Program-made: the position numbers and the translations under genes
NCBI GenBank assembly: GCA_033961575.1
Contig: CM066731.1
Location: forward strand, 83,969,501-84,033,500
From: Aselliscus stoliczkanus
Taxonomy: Eukaryota; Chordata; Mammalia; Chiroptera; Hipposideridae
Reading direction: 5' to 3'
Length of the DNA: 64,000 nucleotides
Notes under the pieces: generated by a model
The model's database searches: none
The model's input: the letters and a program-made list of their open reading frames with translations, nothing else
Told to the model about the DNA's origin: nothing
Shown here: positions 44,761-57,400 of the stretch, piece by piece
How positions within the stretch are numbered: position 1 is the first letter of the stretch
Layout: every line of letters begins with the position of its first letter

Positions 44761-45418
44761 ATTCAGATGTCCCTCTTTAGCTCCCATCTTCCCTCTCAAA
44801 TGTCCTGCTTGACTTCAAGAAGTCTTAATCCTACCAGATCCCCCTCCTGCAGTTTCCCAGAGAAAGTTCCTCAACATTGTCATGGTTCCCTGCCTTAGTT
44901 CCCCATGTGACAACCAGTATTCTTTACAAGGAATCACACAGAGAAAACCACTGGGTGCTGGATATGGCTATTCCATATTGCAAGGGTTAACCACCTCCCT
45001 CCAAGTGAGGGTGCTGGAAGATTTCTCACCTCCCCAGAGTTCCAGCCTCCATCCCTCAGTCTTCACATCCTAGCACATTTCTGGGGTGGGGAGGGTTAAC
45101 TGTCAGAATATCTTCTCCCTTCAGAAACAAATATTTCTGATAATGTCTTGTCTTAGTTCCTCCCCTCATTTAAACAATACCAAAATCCCAAAAGCGGTAT
45201 ATATGTTCCTTGAAGTCAGAGCTATTCAGTCTGTAATGATGCCTGGTGCGAAGCTTTAGAAAGAAAGTACAAAATGAAGAACAAGTATTGCATCCTTTCT
45301 GCTACTCTCCCAGTTCCATTTTGCTCCTAACCACAGATAGGTAAATTCTGGAACAAGAATGCTTGTGCATGCACACAGACACACCCCTGAAGAACAAATG
45401 AAAACATATTTTTTTATT

Positions 45419-45423
<5 letters not shown>

Positions 45424-45469
<46 letters not shown>
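45424..45469. repeat. (TA)n microsatellite at the L1-C 3' tail
   Basis: About 23 TA units lie just inside the target duplication at the 3' end of L1-C. It is the second long TA run in the window attached to a retroelement tail (the other is at 22997-23042). Confidence 0.93.
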
Positions 45470-45470
<1 letters not shown>

Positions 45471-45959
45471 TTTTTTTAATTAGCTTCAGGTGTACAACAA
45501 AGTGCAATAGTTATACTTTTTACCCCTCAAAGTGACAACCCCCTCCCCCAATTCTCCACCCCCATATCATACTATCTATTACAATTCCTTTGACTCCCTT
45601 CCACCGTATAATCCACATCCCGTGACTATCTATATATCCAATTACTGTTGGCATACAATATTATACAACATCAATTTCAGGTATACAGTGCAGTGAACAA
45701 GACTCTACTCCATCCATGAAGTGGTCTCCCTAACAAAACATGTGACCATCTGACACCCCACAAAATTTTAACAACATTATATTCCCCGAATTGTCTTTCA
45801 TATCCCTGTGACAATACTGTAGTTACCTATTTATGCTGTCTAATCCTTTCCCCTTCTCCCTCATTCCCACCCGCCTCCCAACTAGCAACCCTGTTTTTCC
45901 TCTACATTTATGAGACTGTTTCTGTTTCTTTTGCTCATTCATTCAGTTTCTCAAATTCC

Positions 45960-48900
45960 ACATATAAGTGAGATCATATGGTATTTTTCTTTCTCCGACT
46001 GACTTATTTCACTCAAAATAATAATCTCTAGGTCCATCCATATCATTGCAAATGGTACAATTTCATTCTTTATAGCGGAGTAATGCTCCATTGTATAAAT
46101 GTACCACAGTTTATTAATCCAGTCATCTACCGATGGGCATTTTGGTTGTTTCCAAGTCTTGACTATTGTAAATAGCGCTGCAATAAACATAGGGGTGCAT
46201 ATATTTTTTCAAATTAGCATCTTTGATTCCTCTGGGTAGATTCCCAAGAGTGGAATTGATGGGTCATATGGCAGTTCCATTTCCAGTGTTTTGAGATACC
46301 TCCATACTGATTTCCATAATGGCTGCACCAATTTGCAGTCCCACCAACAGTGCACCAGTGTTCCCTTTTCTCCACACCCTCGCCAGCACTTTTTGTTTGT
46401 TGATTTGTTGATGATAGACATTCTGACTGGAGTGAGGTGGTATCTCATTGTGGTTTTCATTTGCATTTCTCTGATGATTAGTGAGGTGGAACATTTTTTC
46501 ATATGCCTGTTGGCCATCTGTATGTCCTCTTTAGAGAAATGCCTCCTCATATCCTCTGCCCATTTTTTAATTGGGTTGTTTGTTTTTTTGGTGTTGAATT
46601 GCATGAGTGTTTTATAAATTTTGGATATCAACCCCTTATCAGATATATCGTTGGCAAATATCTTCTCCCATTCAGTAGGCTGCCTTTTTGTTTTATTGAT
46701 GATTTCCTTTGCTGTGAAAAAAACATTTAAGTTTGATGTAATCCCATATGTTCATTTTTTCTTTTATTTTCCTTGACCAAAGGGATATATCAGTAAAAAT
46801 ATTACTCAGGGTAATGTCTGCAAACTTACTCCCTATATTTTCTTCTAGGAGTTTTTATAGTTTCAGGTCTTACATTTAAGTATTTAATCCATTTTGAGTT
46901 TGTTCTCACATATGGTATAAGTAGGTGGTCTATTTTCATTTTTTTCATGTGTCAGTCCAATTTTCCCAGCACGATTTATTAAATAGACTATCTTTACTCC
47001 AGTGTAAATTCTTGCTTCCATTGTCATAGATTAAATGACCATATATAGATGGGTTTATTCCTGGGCTCTCTATTCTATTCCATTGGACTATGTGTCTGTT
47101 TCTATGCCAGTACCATACTGTTTTGATTACTGTAGCCTTGTAGTATGTTTTGATGTCAGGTAGTGTGATGCCTCCCACTTTGTTCCTATTTCTCAACATT
47201 GCCGTAGCTATTCGGGGTCTTTTGTGACTCCATATAAATTTTAGGATTCTGTGTTCTATTTCTGAGAAAAATGTCCTTGGTAGTTTGATAGGAATTGCTT
47301 TGAATCTACATATTTCGTTAGGTAGTATTGACATTTTAACTATATTTATTCTTCCTATCCATGAGCATCGTATGTATTTCCATTTATTTGTATCTTCTTT
47401 GATTTCTCTCTTCAGTGTCTCATAATTTTCTGAGTACAGGTTTTTTACTTCTTTAGTTAAATTGATGCCTAGATATTTGTTTTTGAAGCAATTGTAACAG
47501 GGATTGATTTCCTGATTTCTTCTTCTTATAGTTTATTATTGGTGTATAGAAATGCCACTGATTTCTGAATATTAATTTTGTATCCTGCTACCTTACCAAA
47601 TTCGTGTATCAGTTCTAGCAGTTTTTTGGTGGAGTTTTTGGGATTCTCTCTATATAGTATAATGTCATCTGCATATAATGACAATTTTACTTCCTCTTTT
47701 CCAATTTGGGTGCCTTTTATTTCATTTTCTTGTCTGATTGCTGTGGCTAGAACTTCCAGAACTAGGTTAAATAGAAGTGATGAAAGCGGGCAGCCTTGTC
47801 TTGTTCCTGATCTTAAGGGGAAAGCTTTCAGCCTTTCCCTACTGAGTATGATGTTTGCTGTGGGCTTATCATATATGGCCTTTATTATGTTGAGATATGA
47901 TCCCACTATTGCCACTTTGTTAAGAGTCTTTATCATAAATGGCTTCTGGATTTTGTCAAATGCCTTTTCTGCATCTATTGATATGATCATATGATTTTTA
48001 TTTTTCATTTTGTTAATGTGATGTATTACATTAATTGATTTGCGGATATTGAACCAGTCTTGCATACCCAGAATGAATCCAACTTGATCGTGGTGTATGA
48101 TCTTTTTAATGAGATGCTGAATTTGGTTTGCTAGTATTTTGTTAAGAAATTTTGCATCTATGTTCATTAGGGATATTGGCCTGTAGTTTTCCTTTTTTGT
48201 AATATCTTTGTCTGACTTAGGAATCAAGGTGATAGTGGCTTCATAGAAAGAGTTTGGGAGCCTTCCCTCCGTATTTTTTGGAATAGTTTGAGGAGAATAG
48301 GTACTAATTCTTTTTTGAATGTTTTGTAAAATTTACCTGTGTAGCCATCTGGTCCAGGGCTTTTGTTTGTTGGAAGATTGTTGATTAATGATTCAATTTC
48401 TTTCGCAGTAATCAGTCTGTTCAGAGTTTCTGTTTCTTTTGGTTCAGACTTGGTAGATTGTATGCGTCTACAAATTTATCCATTTCTTCCAGATTGTCGA
48501 ATTTGTTAGCATATAGTTGCTCATAGTATTTTCCTAAAATTTTCTGTATTTCTGTGGTATCTGTTGTCACTTGTCCTGTTTCATTTCTGATTTTATTAAT
48601 TTGGGTCCTTTCTCTCTTTTTCGTGGTTAGTCATGCTAAGTAAGTGTTTATAGATTTTGTTTACCTTTTCAAAAAACCAACTCTTGGTTTCATTGATCTT
48701 TTGTATTGTTTTTTGTTCTCTATTTCATTTATTTCTGCTCTGGTCTTTATTATTTCCTTCCTTATGCTCCCTTTAGGCTTGTTTTGCTGTTTTTTTTTTC
48801 GAGTCCCTTAGGTGTGCAGAAAGTCTGTTGATTTGAGATTTTTCTTCCTTCTGTAGGTAAGCCTGCACTGCTATGAACTTCCCTCTTAGGACTGCTTTCG

Positions 48901-49768
48901 CTGCATCCCAGAGATTTTGGGTCATGGTGTTTTCATTTTCGTTTGTCTCGAGGTATCTTTTGATTTCCTCCTTGATCTCATTTTTGACCCACTCACTATT
49001 TAGTAGCATGTTATTTAGCCTCCATGTATTTGTAAGCTTTCCAGATTTCTTCTTCTAATTGATCTCTAGTTTCGTAGCATTGTGGTCAGAGAAGACACTT
49101 GATATGATTTCAATCTTCTTAAATTTGTTGAGACTTGTTTTGTGGCCTAACATGTGGTCTATTTTGGAGAATGTTCCATGTGCACTTGAGAAGAATGTAT
49201 ATTCTGTAACTTTGGGGTGAAATGCTCTAAAAATATCAATTAAATCCAGATGGTCTAACGTGTCGTTTAAGGCCACTATGTCCGTGTTGATTTTCTGTCT
49301 GGAGGATCTGTCCATTGGTGACAACGGGGTGTAGAAGTCCCCTACTATGATAGTGTTACTGTTGATCTCTGCCTTTATGTCTGTCAGAATCTGTTTTATA
49401 TATTTAGGAGCTCCTATATTGGGTGCATGGATGTTTACTAGGATTATGTCCTCTTGTTGAATTGATCCCTTTATTATTATGTAGTGCCCTTCTTTGTCTT
49501 TTATTGTAGTCTTCATTTTAAAGTCTATTTTGTCCGAAATAAGTATTGCTACTCCAGCTTTTTTCTCATTTCCATTTGCATGAAATATCTTATTCCATCC
49601 CTTTACTTTCAGTCTGTGTGTGTCTTTTGATCTGAGATGAGTCTCTTGTAGACAGCATATGCATGGGTCCTGTTTTCTTATCCACTCAGCCAGTGTGTGT
49701 CTTTTGATTGGAGCGTTTAGCCCATTCACATTTAAAGTAATTACTGATAGGTGTATATTTATTGCCAT
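45960..49768 (-). pseudogene. LINE-1 ORF2 of L1-C, disrupted
   Basis: The frame starts at 49768 ([20 protein letters not shown]) and the endonuclease domain runs to about 49055. The reverse transcriptase portion is open from 48227 to 47526 and shows the catalytic YADD box ([11 protein letters not shown]). Further pieces at 47334-46945, 46631-46209 and 46190-45951 cover the rest and the cysteine-rich end ([11 protein letters not shown]). At least three frame changes or stops separate the pieces, so no functional product is expected. Confidence 0.9.
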
Positions 49769-49824
49769 TTTGTTATTTGTATTTCTTGTCTTCCTGGGTT
49801 AGCCTGTTTTCTGCTTTCTTCTGT

Positions 49825-50729
49825 TTAAAAAACCTCTTTTAACATTTCCTGCAATGCCGGCTTGGTGGTAATGAACTCCTTAAGTTTATTCTTTTCTGAG
49901 AAGCTCTTTATCTCTCCTTCAATTTTAAGTGACAGCCATGTTGGGTAGAGCAATCTTGGTTGTAGACCTTTATTTTGTGTTACTTTGAATATCTCCTGCC
50001 ATTCCCTTCTGGCCTGCAGAGTTTCTTTAGAAAAGTCAGCTGTTAGTTTTATAGGAGGTCCTTTGTATGTAACATGCTGTCTTTCTCTTGCTGCTGTTAG
50101 GATTCTGTCTCTGTCTTTAACCTTTGCCATTTTAACTATGATGTGGCTTGGTGTGGGCCTGTTTGGATTCAGCCTGTTTGGAACTCTGTACATCCTGGGC
50201 TTGTATGTCAATTTCCTTCACCATGGTAGGGAAGTTTTCAGTCATTATTTATTTAAAGACAGTCTCAATCCCTTGCTTCTTCTCTTCTCCTTCTGGTATT
50301 CCTATGACACGTAGGTGGTTGCGTTTCATGTTGTCCCAGAGGTCTCTTAAATTATTTTCATTCTTTTTTATTATTTTTTCTTTTCGTTGTTCCAGCTGGG
50401 TGATTTCTGCTATTTTGTCTTCTAATTCGCTGATCCGCTCCTCTGCTTCATCTATTCTACTGGTGATTCCTTTGAGTGTGTTCTTCATTTCAGTTAGTTC
50501 TAACAGGTTGTTTTTTTATGGTTTCCCTATCCTCCTTTATGTCCTCGCTAAGTTCCTTAAACATTCTTATCATCAGTGTTCTAAACTCTGTCCCTGCAAG
50601 TTTGGATACCTCTGTTTCATTTAGTTCCATTTCTAGAGTTTTCTTCTCATCTTTTACTTGGGACATGTTTCTTTGTTTTTGCATTCTGGCTGTCGTTCTG
50701 TGAATGCTTCGATGTATTAGATAGATCAC
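49825..50729 (-). pseudogene. LINE-1 ORF1 of L1-C, frameshifted
   Basis: Pieces at 50729-50490, 50488-50249 and 50211-49825 align end to end with the intact ORF1 of L1-A (QRNMSQ..., [32 protein letters not shown]). At least two frame breaks interrupt it near 50489 and 50230. Confidence 0.88.
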
Positions 50730-50939
50730 CTAGAAAGAAGAGAAAAGGAAAAAAGAAAAAAAAGAGAAAAAAAAGAAAGAAAGAGGTGGGGGTGTTCTCC
50801 GTCCTCTTTAATCTGCAGACCACTTGCTCTGGGTTGCAGTGAACTTTCCACAATTAGCTGCTGTGTGCTCTGGAACCATGCTCACTACCAAAAAATAAAG
50901 AAAAATATCTTCACAGGTTGTTGCAGATTGTCTGATACT

Positions 50940-51165
50940 GAGTCTCAGTGAACAGACTGATGCAGCTGGAGAGCACCCGCCCTGTGTTTCCCTGGCAACA
51001 CAGCACAAGCAGGGCGGAGGGTGGGGATCCAAGGCAGCTTGCGCACTCCTGTGTCTCAGTGAGCAGCCTGATGGAGCTGGAGTGCACCCACCAGGCGTTA
51101 CCCTGGCAACGCAACACAAGCAGGGCGGAGGGTGGGGACCCAGGGCTGCATGTGCATGCACGCAT
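50940..51165 (-). repeat. 111-bp monomers in the L1-C 5' UTR
   Basis: GTCTCAGTGA(A/G)CAG recurs at 50942 and 51053, 111 bp apart; both units contain CCCTGGCAAC.CA.CACAAGC and GGCGGAGGGTGGGGA. The layout matches that of L1-A. Confidence 0.82.
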
Positions 51166-51836
51166 GCACTCCTGCGCCAAGTTCACCAGACCAATGGGAT
51201 CCCAGATCTGATCCTCTGTGGAAGGGCCCAACCCTGAAAAAATGGCGGCCTCCTGTACACTGCTTGTGTGCAAGCTCTGCACCAGAGGAACAATAATCCC
51301 AAAACCTCCAGCTTCTACTCCAAAGGTGCTCAGTTCAGTCCCTCCCCACAGGCTCCTGGGCCGGCTCATGCAGCTACTCCCTCTGACAGGAACCTGGTGA
51401 GTGCTCGCCGGCGAGCTAACCCGTGCGCTGGCCCCACTGGTTCTCCAGCTGCCCCCAGCCTCGCCAAGCCGAGGAAAGAGAGTACTCACTAATTTCTACT
51501 GTCCTCTATCGTAGAACTCTTCTTCCTGGCAAAGCAACTCTGGGCTGGTGAGCTCCGTGTGCAGCCGGAGGGTCTCTTCCCCAACCGGAGAAGCCTCCCC
51601 ACAGCTGTGGCTTCCCTCACGGAGTTCGCCCTCTCTTGTCTGTGCCCCTCCAACCAGACTTGACGTGGCCTCTTTAGGTCCTTCGTTTAGAGGTTCTGTT
51701 CATCTAATGTTCAGGGGACTTCCGAGGTTAAATGTTGCATAAATTATTTGTAATTTTGATGTGATCCTGGGAGGCAGTTCGGAGAGCGTCTATCTATTCC
51801 GCCATCTTACCGGAACTCCCCCGAAAACATATTTTT

Positions 51837-52822
51837 AAGGACAGGATAATCCACATTTAGAGGATTTTTTCCCCTATAGGAACACGATCAGCAGAGCATC
51901 ATTCCACACACAGTGAGAATATTCTTATGGGACCACGGGGACCAGTTTCTCTTTTTGTAGTCCCTGAACCTCGCTGTTCCAGAAAGCATTGCTGCTTTGC
52001 CTCATCATAACAAAAACGCTCAAAAAGAACTGCGTGCCACCAAAGGCTAAATTCAGTACTCCCCCTCCAGAGAAACCAAAAAGCTGCCTGCAATTCTAAA
52101 ACAGCCGTCCCTCCTCCTCATACACACGGCTTCCCTTTGTCAAGGTTTTCAAAAGCATGTGGGTTACTCTCATCCAGGCACCCTGTTATATCTATAGTTG
52201 GAGCTAAATCCAGATATATGTCTCTGTATATTAACATATGCCCTAATGTCATCAGCTATTTATAAGACAATTTTCACCACATTTCTTCAATTGTTTCACA
52301 CTGAAATTTCACAATTAAAAGCATACTTCTCTCCTGTACTATAAACTATTTATTACTGGTGGTCAGCCACCTAGCGATTGCATTCTATCTGGGGTCAAAG
52401 ATGGTGTTCCTTCTCACCCCCCTCACATGAAGAAATTAACCTGGGTTTCGTGTTGGTGGCAGCCTCTTCACTGCTTTGGCTTTGCTTTAGAATGAAATAA
52501 TTTCTCCAGATAAGTAATGGGCTTATCTCCAACCCACTACCAAAGTAATGTTAATGATCAGATGGTGATGGGAAAGAGAAAACGTGTTCCAGGAAACATT
52601 TAGGCTTAACTGGCGTTTGTTCTCCATGTGGGTGTTGATGTTAATTTGTTTGCAGGAATATGGGGAGAGAGAGTGCCTCAGAGTAATTGTTTCTCCTCCA
52701 ACTCTTGAGTTTTCATTAGCAGATGGGCTCCCTTTTTCCCCCACCACAGCTGCATTTATTTACATGACCAAAGGTAGTTTTTTTGGGTTTTTTTTTCTCC
52801 ACGCATTCAAACCTCAACCCTT
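51837..52822. other. Intergenic, nothing recognised
   Basis: Unique-looking sequence with no supported gene or repeat. Confidence 0.5.
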
Positions 52823-52837
52823 AAAAATCCCTTCCTC

Positions 52838-52938
52838 GGGCTGGCTGAGTGGCGCAGCGGTTGGGCGCTGGCTTGGGAGGCCAGCGGCCCCGGTTCGGGT
52901 CCCACTTGTGAGGGCCGGTGACACGGCCCTCAAAAAAA
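52838..52938 (+). mobile_element. Young 100-bp tRNA-head SINE, 15-bp perfect duplication
   Basis: The copy is close to an apparent consensus: GGCTGGCTGAGTGGCGCAGC, box A-like TGGCGCAGCGG, B box GGTTCGGGTCC, then GTGACACGGCCCTC and an A run. AAAAATCCCTTCCTC is perfect on both sides (52823-52837 and 52939-52953). High GC and CpG content also suggest a recent insertion. Confidence 0.92.
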
Positions 52939-52953
52939 AAAAATCCCTTCCTC

Positions 52954-53566
52954 ACTAAAGCAAAGACCTCTAGCAATGAACCTTGGTCTAGAGCTGAAAG
53001 TTCTCCCATCAATGATGATAATAAGGACTATCCAATAACTGCCAGGACCCTGCACAAACAGGTCATGTCCCAGGCTAAATCTAAGGTGGCTGAGGACTCT
53101 TCCCAGTTTGATGCTCTCCAGTCTCATTGGCCTGTTTCAACTCCAGTCTTATTCCCTCTGGCTCATCTTGCCACTTGTCCCGCCCTCCATTAGCGGAGGC
53201 GATAAAGCAGAATAAGGTAGGGGAAAGGGGGCACACGGAAGAGTGTGTGTCTCAGTGTAACTTTTCCAAGTTTCAAACCTTTCACAGGAAGGCAAAATTG
53301 GGAGTGACGGCTGTAATGAGGTCTGGAATTACCTACATTCCTCCTGCAGGAATTTACATCCTCCACGCTGCTCTGAGCTACAAGGACTGGGTGATTTTAG
53401 CCCTAGATTCTGTGACTAAACCATCAGCCCTAGAATGACAAAGAACAGTGATTTGCCCCAGAGGAGATCAAGGCAAGATGATGCTTGTTAAGTTTAATAT
53501 ATAGATCTATAGGATGAATATAGAAAGCCATAAAGAAATATCCTACCAATTTATTGCTTGTTGGTG
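52954..53566. other. Intergenic, nothing recognised
   Basis: No gene or named repeat is supported between the young SINE and the solo LTR. Confidence 0.45.
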
Positions 53567-54591
53567 TGTTGGGAGCCAACAGCCCCCTAGTGTCTGAAAA
53601 GGTCACAGCCTTATGGCTGGTCATGTAATATCTCCTGCCTATATGAACCCATGTGCCTTTCCTCCTATAGGAGACAATACACTCACTGCATTTGTGACAA
53701 GTTCCTGTGGTACCCTGATGATAGCTGGCTGTGTAAGCCAATGACAGGCACGATTTCTCAAAGGGGAAACAACCCAAGACAGGCTACAGTCCGAGGGACC
53801 CCTGAACTGAGATATTGGGGACTCAAGTCCCTTGGAAACTGAGGCACAGACCTCTGGTCACATAGGCCAAAAGCCTGCCTATGAGAAACTGATGATAACA
53901 TTCAGTCCTTGAGCTCACTTGCCTATGGCCACTGCTGTGAGAAGTCTCCTTGAAGACTAAAAGTTTCCAGGCCATGAGAGTTCCGTAAGAGACAGCTTGC
54001 TGACCATGGGTATGTTAATTAATAGCCTTATTTGAATTCTTTGCCTAGTACATTCAACAGATACTGAAGCTTTGACTGAGAAACAGATGCTACCTTCTAT
54101 TGTAATAATATGTAGCCCTCTGTAGGATAAAAGATGTTTAAGACTCCCTTTTGCTACTAAGTATTGTAGTCACATAGGAACAGACTTTAGATAATTTTTA
54201 CCCTAAACTCAGCCACTGGTAGTCTTTTAGTAATAGCTCAAGTATACACCCTGGGAGACTAGCTGCTGGAATTTGGGATAATGGCTAGGTAGTCATGGTA
54301 ACCACTCTTCAGGGGATATGTAGAGATAAGTGAATCCTTAACATAGAATAGGCCAGTGTACCCTGGAGAGAACAATTACAAGGAAGTAAAGACTGCAAAA
54401 GTCCTAAGAGGTGGAACTTAACTTGTGATTGAGGTAATGGTCAAAAATCCCTATAAAAGGGACATGCTGTGGCAATAAAGTGTGACATTTCTCTGAAATT
54501 CCCCCGGTGTCTCCACTCTTTCCCTTCTTTCTTTTCTTCCCTCGTCTCCATCTGAGGGAACCCCTGGACTCGCGGAGGCTGGTCCCCCGCA
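53567..54591 (+). mobile_element. Solo LTR of a class II (ERVK-like) endogenous retrovirus
   Basis: The 1025-bp unit begins TGTTGGGAGCC and ends CCCCCGCA, with the 6-bp duplication TTGGTG at 53561-53566 and 54592-54597. A TATA-like CTATAAAAGG (about 54451) and an AATAAAG (about 54475) lie in the expected order near the 3' end, marking U3 and R. No gag, pol or env sequence adjoins it, so it is a solo LTR left by recombination. The orientation is plus from the TATA and poly-A order. Confidence 0.85.
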
Positions 54592-54597
54592 TTGGTG

Positions 54598-57000
54598 AAT
54601 TTTAGGTGTTACATTTTAGAGAAAAGCATGAAATAGTTTGAAAAAATACTATATTTAAGTGTAGATTCTAAGAAAAATCCCTCACTATCCTAACTTGTTC
54701 TCCAGGATTAAAACCCTAATTCTGCCCAAGATCCTTGAGGGCAGAAGGTATTATGATTCCTGAAAGCCTTAGACCTTCATTCCTGGGGCGTGGAGTGGCC
54801 TGAGATGAATTCTAATTTTTGAGCTGCAGGACAAGCCTGGGTGTTTCTATTTCCCTGGTGTGATAACTGGCCATGAAATGCACTTCAGGAGTTGGAAGCT
54901 GGAAATAATACTTTCAAGTGTCAGGTTGGGCTAATCTTTGCCACCTGCTTTTTCCTCCTGCCTCTAATGTTTTGATCTTTGTCTTCCCTGAAATTTGATT
55001 CCCTGTGGGGAGTAGAAGGGTCATTACTATGCCTCCCCCATAGACTTTCTTTAATGTTTATAATTTCCGATTCTAGCACATTCCAGGCACACTCTTTTAT
55101 CTTGCAAAGTCTGAGCTTTTTCTGGCCTTTACAGAATGTCTAGTCACTGGACACTCTCACTGTAGGCAAACTTAATTCTTCCATTTAAAATTGTGGTTTG
55201 CATGCAGGATTATTTTCCTTCTACAAAATTTTCCCTTCAGTCTCTAAGGGTTACAGAGAAAGCAGAGACCATGCAAGGTTCTCTGTGTTTGGCACCTACT
55301 TTTCCTTCAGCATCTCCAGGTCATTGCTAAACAATGACATGATTTGAAATTGGTTTGCCAATTGAGTGGAGAACAAATGGGAACTGTGGAACCCAACAGG
55401 CTTGGGTTCAGATGACAGCTTAGCCCATGGCTGCAGAACACCCAGTAGTCAGATACTTTACTGCTCTGCACAGCTGCCCTCCTGCCTCTTTGCAGCTGAC
55501 TTTTCTAATAAAGAAGTAACCACCTTGTCACATTCTGCTTTAAATGGGACCAGACAAATAAACATAATGGACTCTTCCCCTTCTTTTGCCTTCTCCCTCC
55601 ATCCTCTCCTTTCTTTCTTCACTTCCTTTTTAAGCCATCAAAGTTGACACCCAGATCTCCCTTTAAGACTGAAGGATTTATCCCCTGGCTGCTGGGGAGG
55701 CTGGCACAGGGAGTCTATCACCCCCAGCTCCTTCTGGAATTGCCTTCATTGAAGGGAGTTCCTTGACCAAGGTTGCAGTCCTTTCTAGGAGCAGCCCTCA
55801 GCCATGATAAACACAGAGTATAGTCTTAGCCCCCTTTTTCCTAACTTGAGACTCAGACTTGTCATCTCAGCTTCAGAAACCTTCAACAGGTCTAGCTGCC
55901 ACTTTCATTGAGAATATGTCATGGCTCAGCTTCTTACTCAGCCCAAACCTTTCTTCTTCAACCCGAAGGTAATGTTTCCCCCTAAGTCATACCCCAATAA
56001 ACTTCCTGCACACTAGTCTCCATCTCAGCATCTGTCCTAGGGAACCCCACCTGCAGCAGCCGTGAGGAAGTGGGATGCAGAAGATAAAATTTGATGGACA
56101 AAAAAAATGCACGTTAAATAGGTTGATATCAATATGAGACGATGACTAATCAAGTAAGTCATGAAATAAATTACCATTCAAATACACGTTCACAGAAAAA
56201 CATCAATAGGGCAAGAGTAGTGAGGGGTGTCTTCCTGGAGAAGCCTGAGTAAGAGCTGGGACTTGTTTATGGGTAGGATTTGAAAAGCAGGAGAAACAGC
56301 ATGTGGTGTTTTAGATAGAGGGAATTGCTCAAATGATTTGAGAATGAACATCCCTAGTTAGTAAAACAGGAGTTTGATGTGGGCAAAGCTGATGCTGTTG
56401 GAGGGTGGGAGGGAGATAGATACATGGTTTGGATGAGCTAGACTGTGGTTAGATCATAGATTCAGAAGAACTTGGACAGCCAGGCTGAGTCTTCTAATAC
56501 CTACAAGCAGTGAGTGACAATTTGGCATGTTGCAGCAGAAGAGGGACACAATGAAGCATACATAGGTATAAGGTATAGGTGACATCAATTTATTGTGGGA
56601 GCCAGTTGAGCAGAGATTTCATAATAATACTTGGTGCCAGTAGTTGAAAATCACTACTGATTTTACTTATTTTAACAAAAATCTGCTATTTTTAACTTTG
56701 TTGTAAAGTAGACCAATGACCCAAGCTATGTGCAAAACCATTTCATGAAGTTTTGACTGTTCCACTGGAATTACACTTTCCTCCTCCTGGGGTGTTGGCA
56801 CATTGTGATGGGACCTTGAGAGAGGGTACCAGAACACATGCCACCATCCTGTCCCCGTCCTGGGTTTGTGTGTTTAGGAATATTATTTTACAAGCAGTTT
56901 ATATGATGGGTTAGCATTGGGACTAAATTGGAGAAAGGACACCAGTTGGGTGACAATTCCACTGATGTAAATGGGGAGTGAATGGTGCTCATACTCAGGT
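54598..57000. other. Intergenic; one old retroelement-like end, no gene
   Basis: Around 55660-56060 the sequence ends 'ACCCCAATAAACTTCCTGCA' and 'AGGGAACCCCACCTGCAGCA', a pattern of ancient mammalian repeats that I cannot name. No gene is seen. Confidence 0.45.
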
Positions 57001-57009
57001 GCGAGCAAT

Positions 57010-57400
57010 GTTGTAGCGTGTATCAAAATCTCATTCCTTTTCATTGCTGAATAATATTCAATGGAAATGTATAAATCACATTTTGTTTAACTATTTGTCT
57101 GGTGATGGATACTTGGGTTGTTTCCACCTTTTGACTGTTGTGAACAAACCCAGGCATGCAAGTAACTATTTAAATCCATGTTTTCAATTCTTTTTGGGTA
57201 TATAGCTAGAAGTGTAATTGCTGGGTCATATGGCAGTTCTATGTTTAACTTACTACAGAGCCACCAAATTGTATTCCACAGCAGCTGCCCCATTTACATC
57301 CCACCAACAATGTATGGCTTCTCTACATTTTTTCCAACCCTTGTTATTTTCCATTTTTAAAACTATAAACATCCTGATAGGTGTGAAGTGATATCTTACT
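57010..57400 (-). mobile_element. Old L1 ORF2 3' fragment, minus strand
   Basis: On the minus strand the translated piece LNIELPYDPAITLLAIYPKR matches the end of L1 ORF2 (compare the related [17 protein letters not shown] in L1-C). The surrounding DNA (TGCTGGGTCATATGGCAGTT) fits. It is diverged and truncated at both ends. Confidence 0.8.

Larger units (their letters stand above)
45414..51822 (-). mobile_element. Nearly full-length LINE-1 (L1-C), 6.4 kb, broken ORFs
   Basis: GAAAACATATTTTT flanks it at 45400-45413 and 51823-51836. On the minus strand it has a 5' UTR (51822 to about 50740, with two 111-bp monomers), ORF1 (about 50730-49825, frameshifted), ORF2 (about 49768-45960, broken into several frames) and a single-copy 3' UTR ending in a (TA)n-rich tail. 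It is the reference copy showing that the rearranged 3' ends of L1-A and L1-B are not the ancestral arrangement. Confidence 0.93.
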
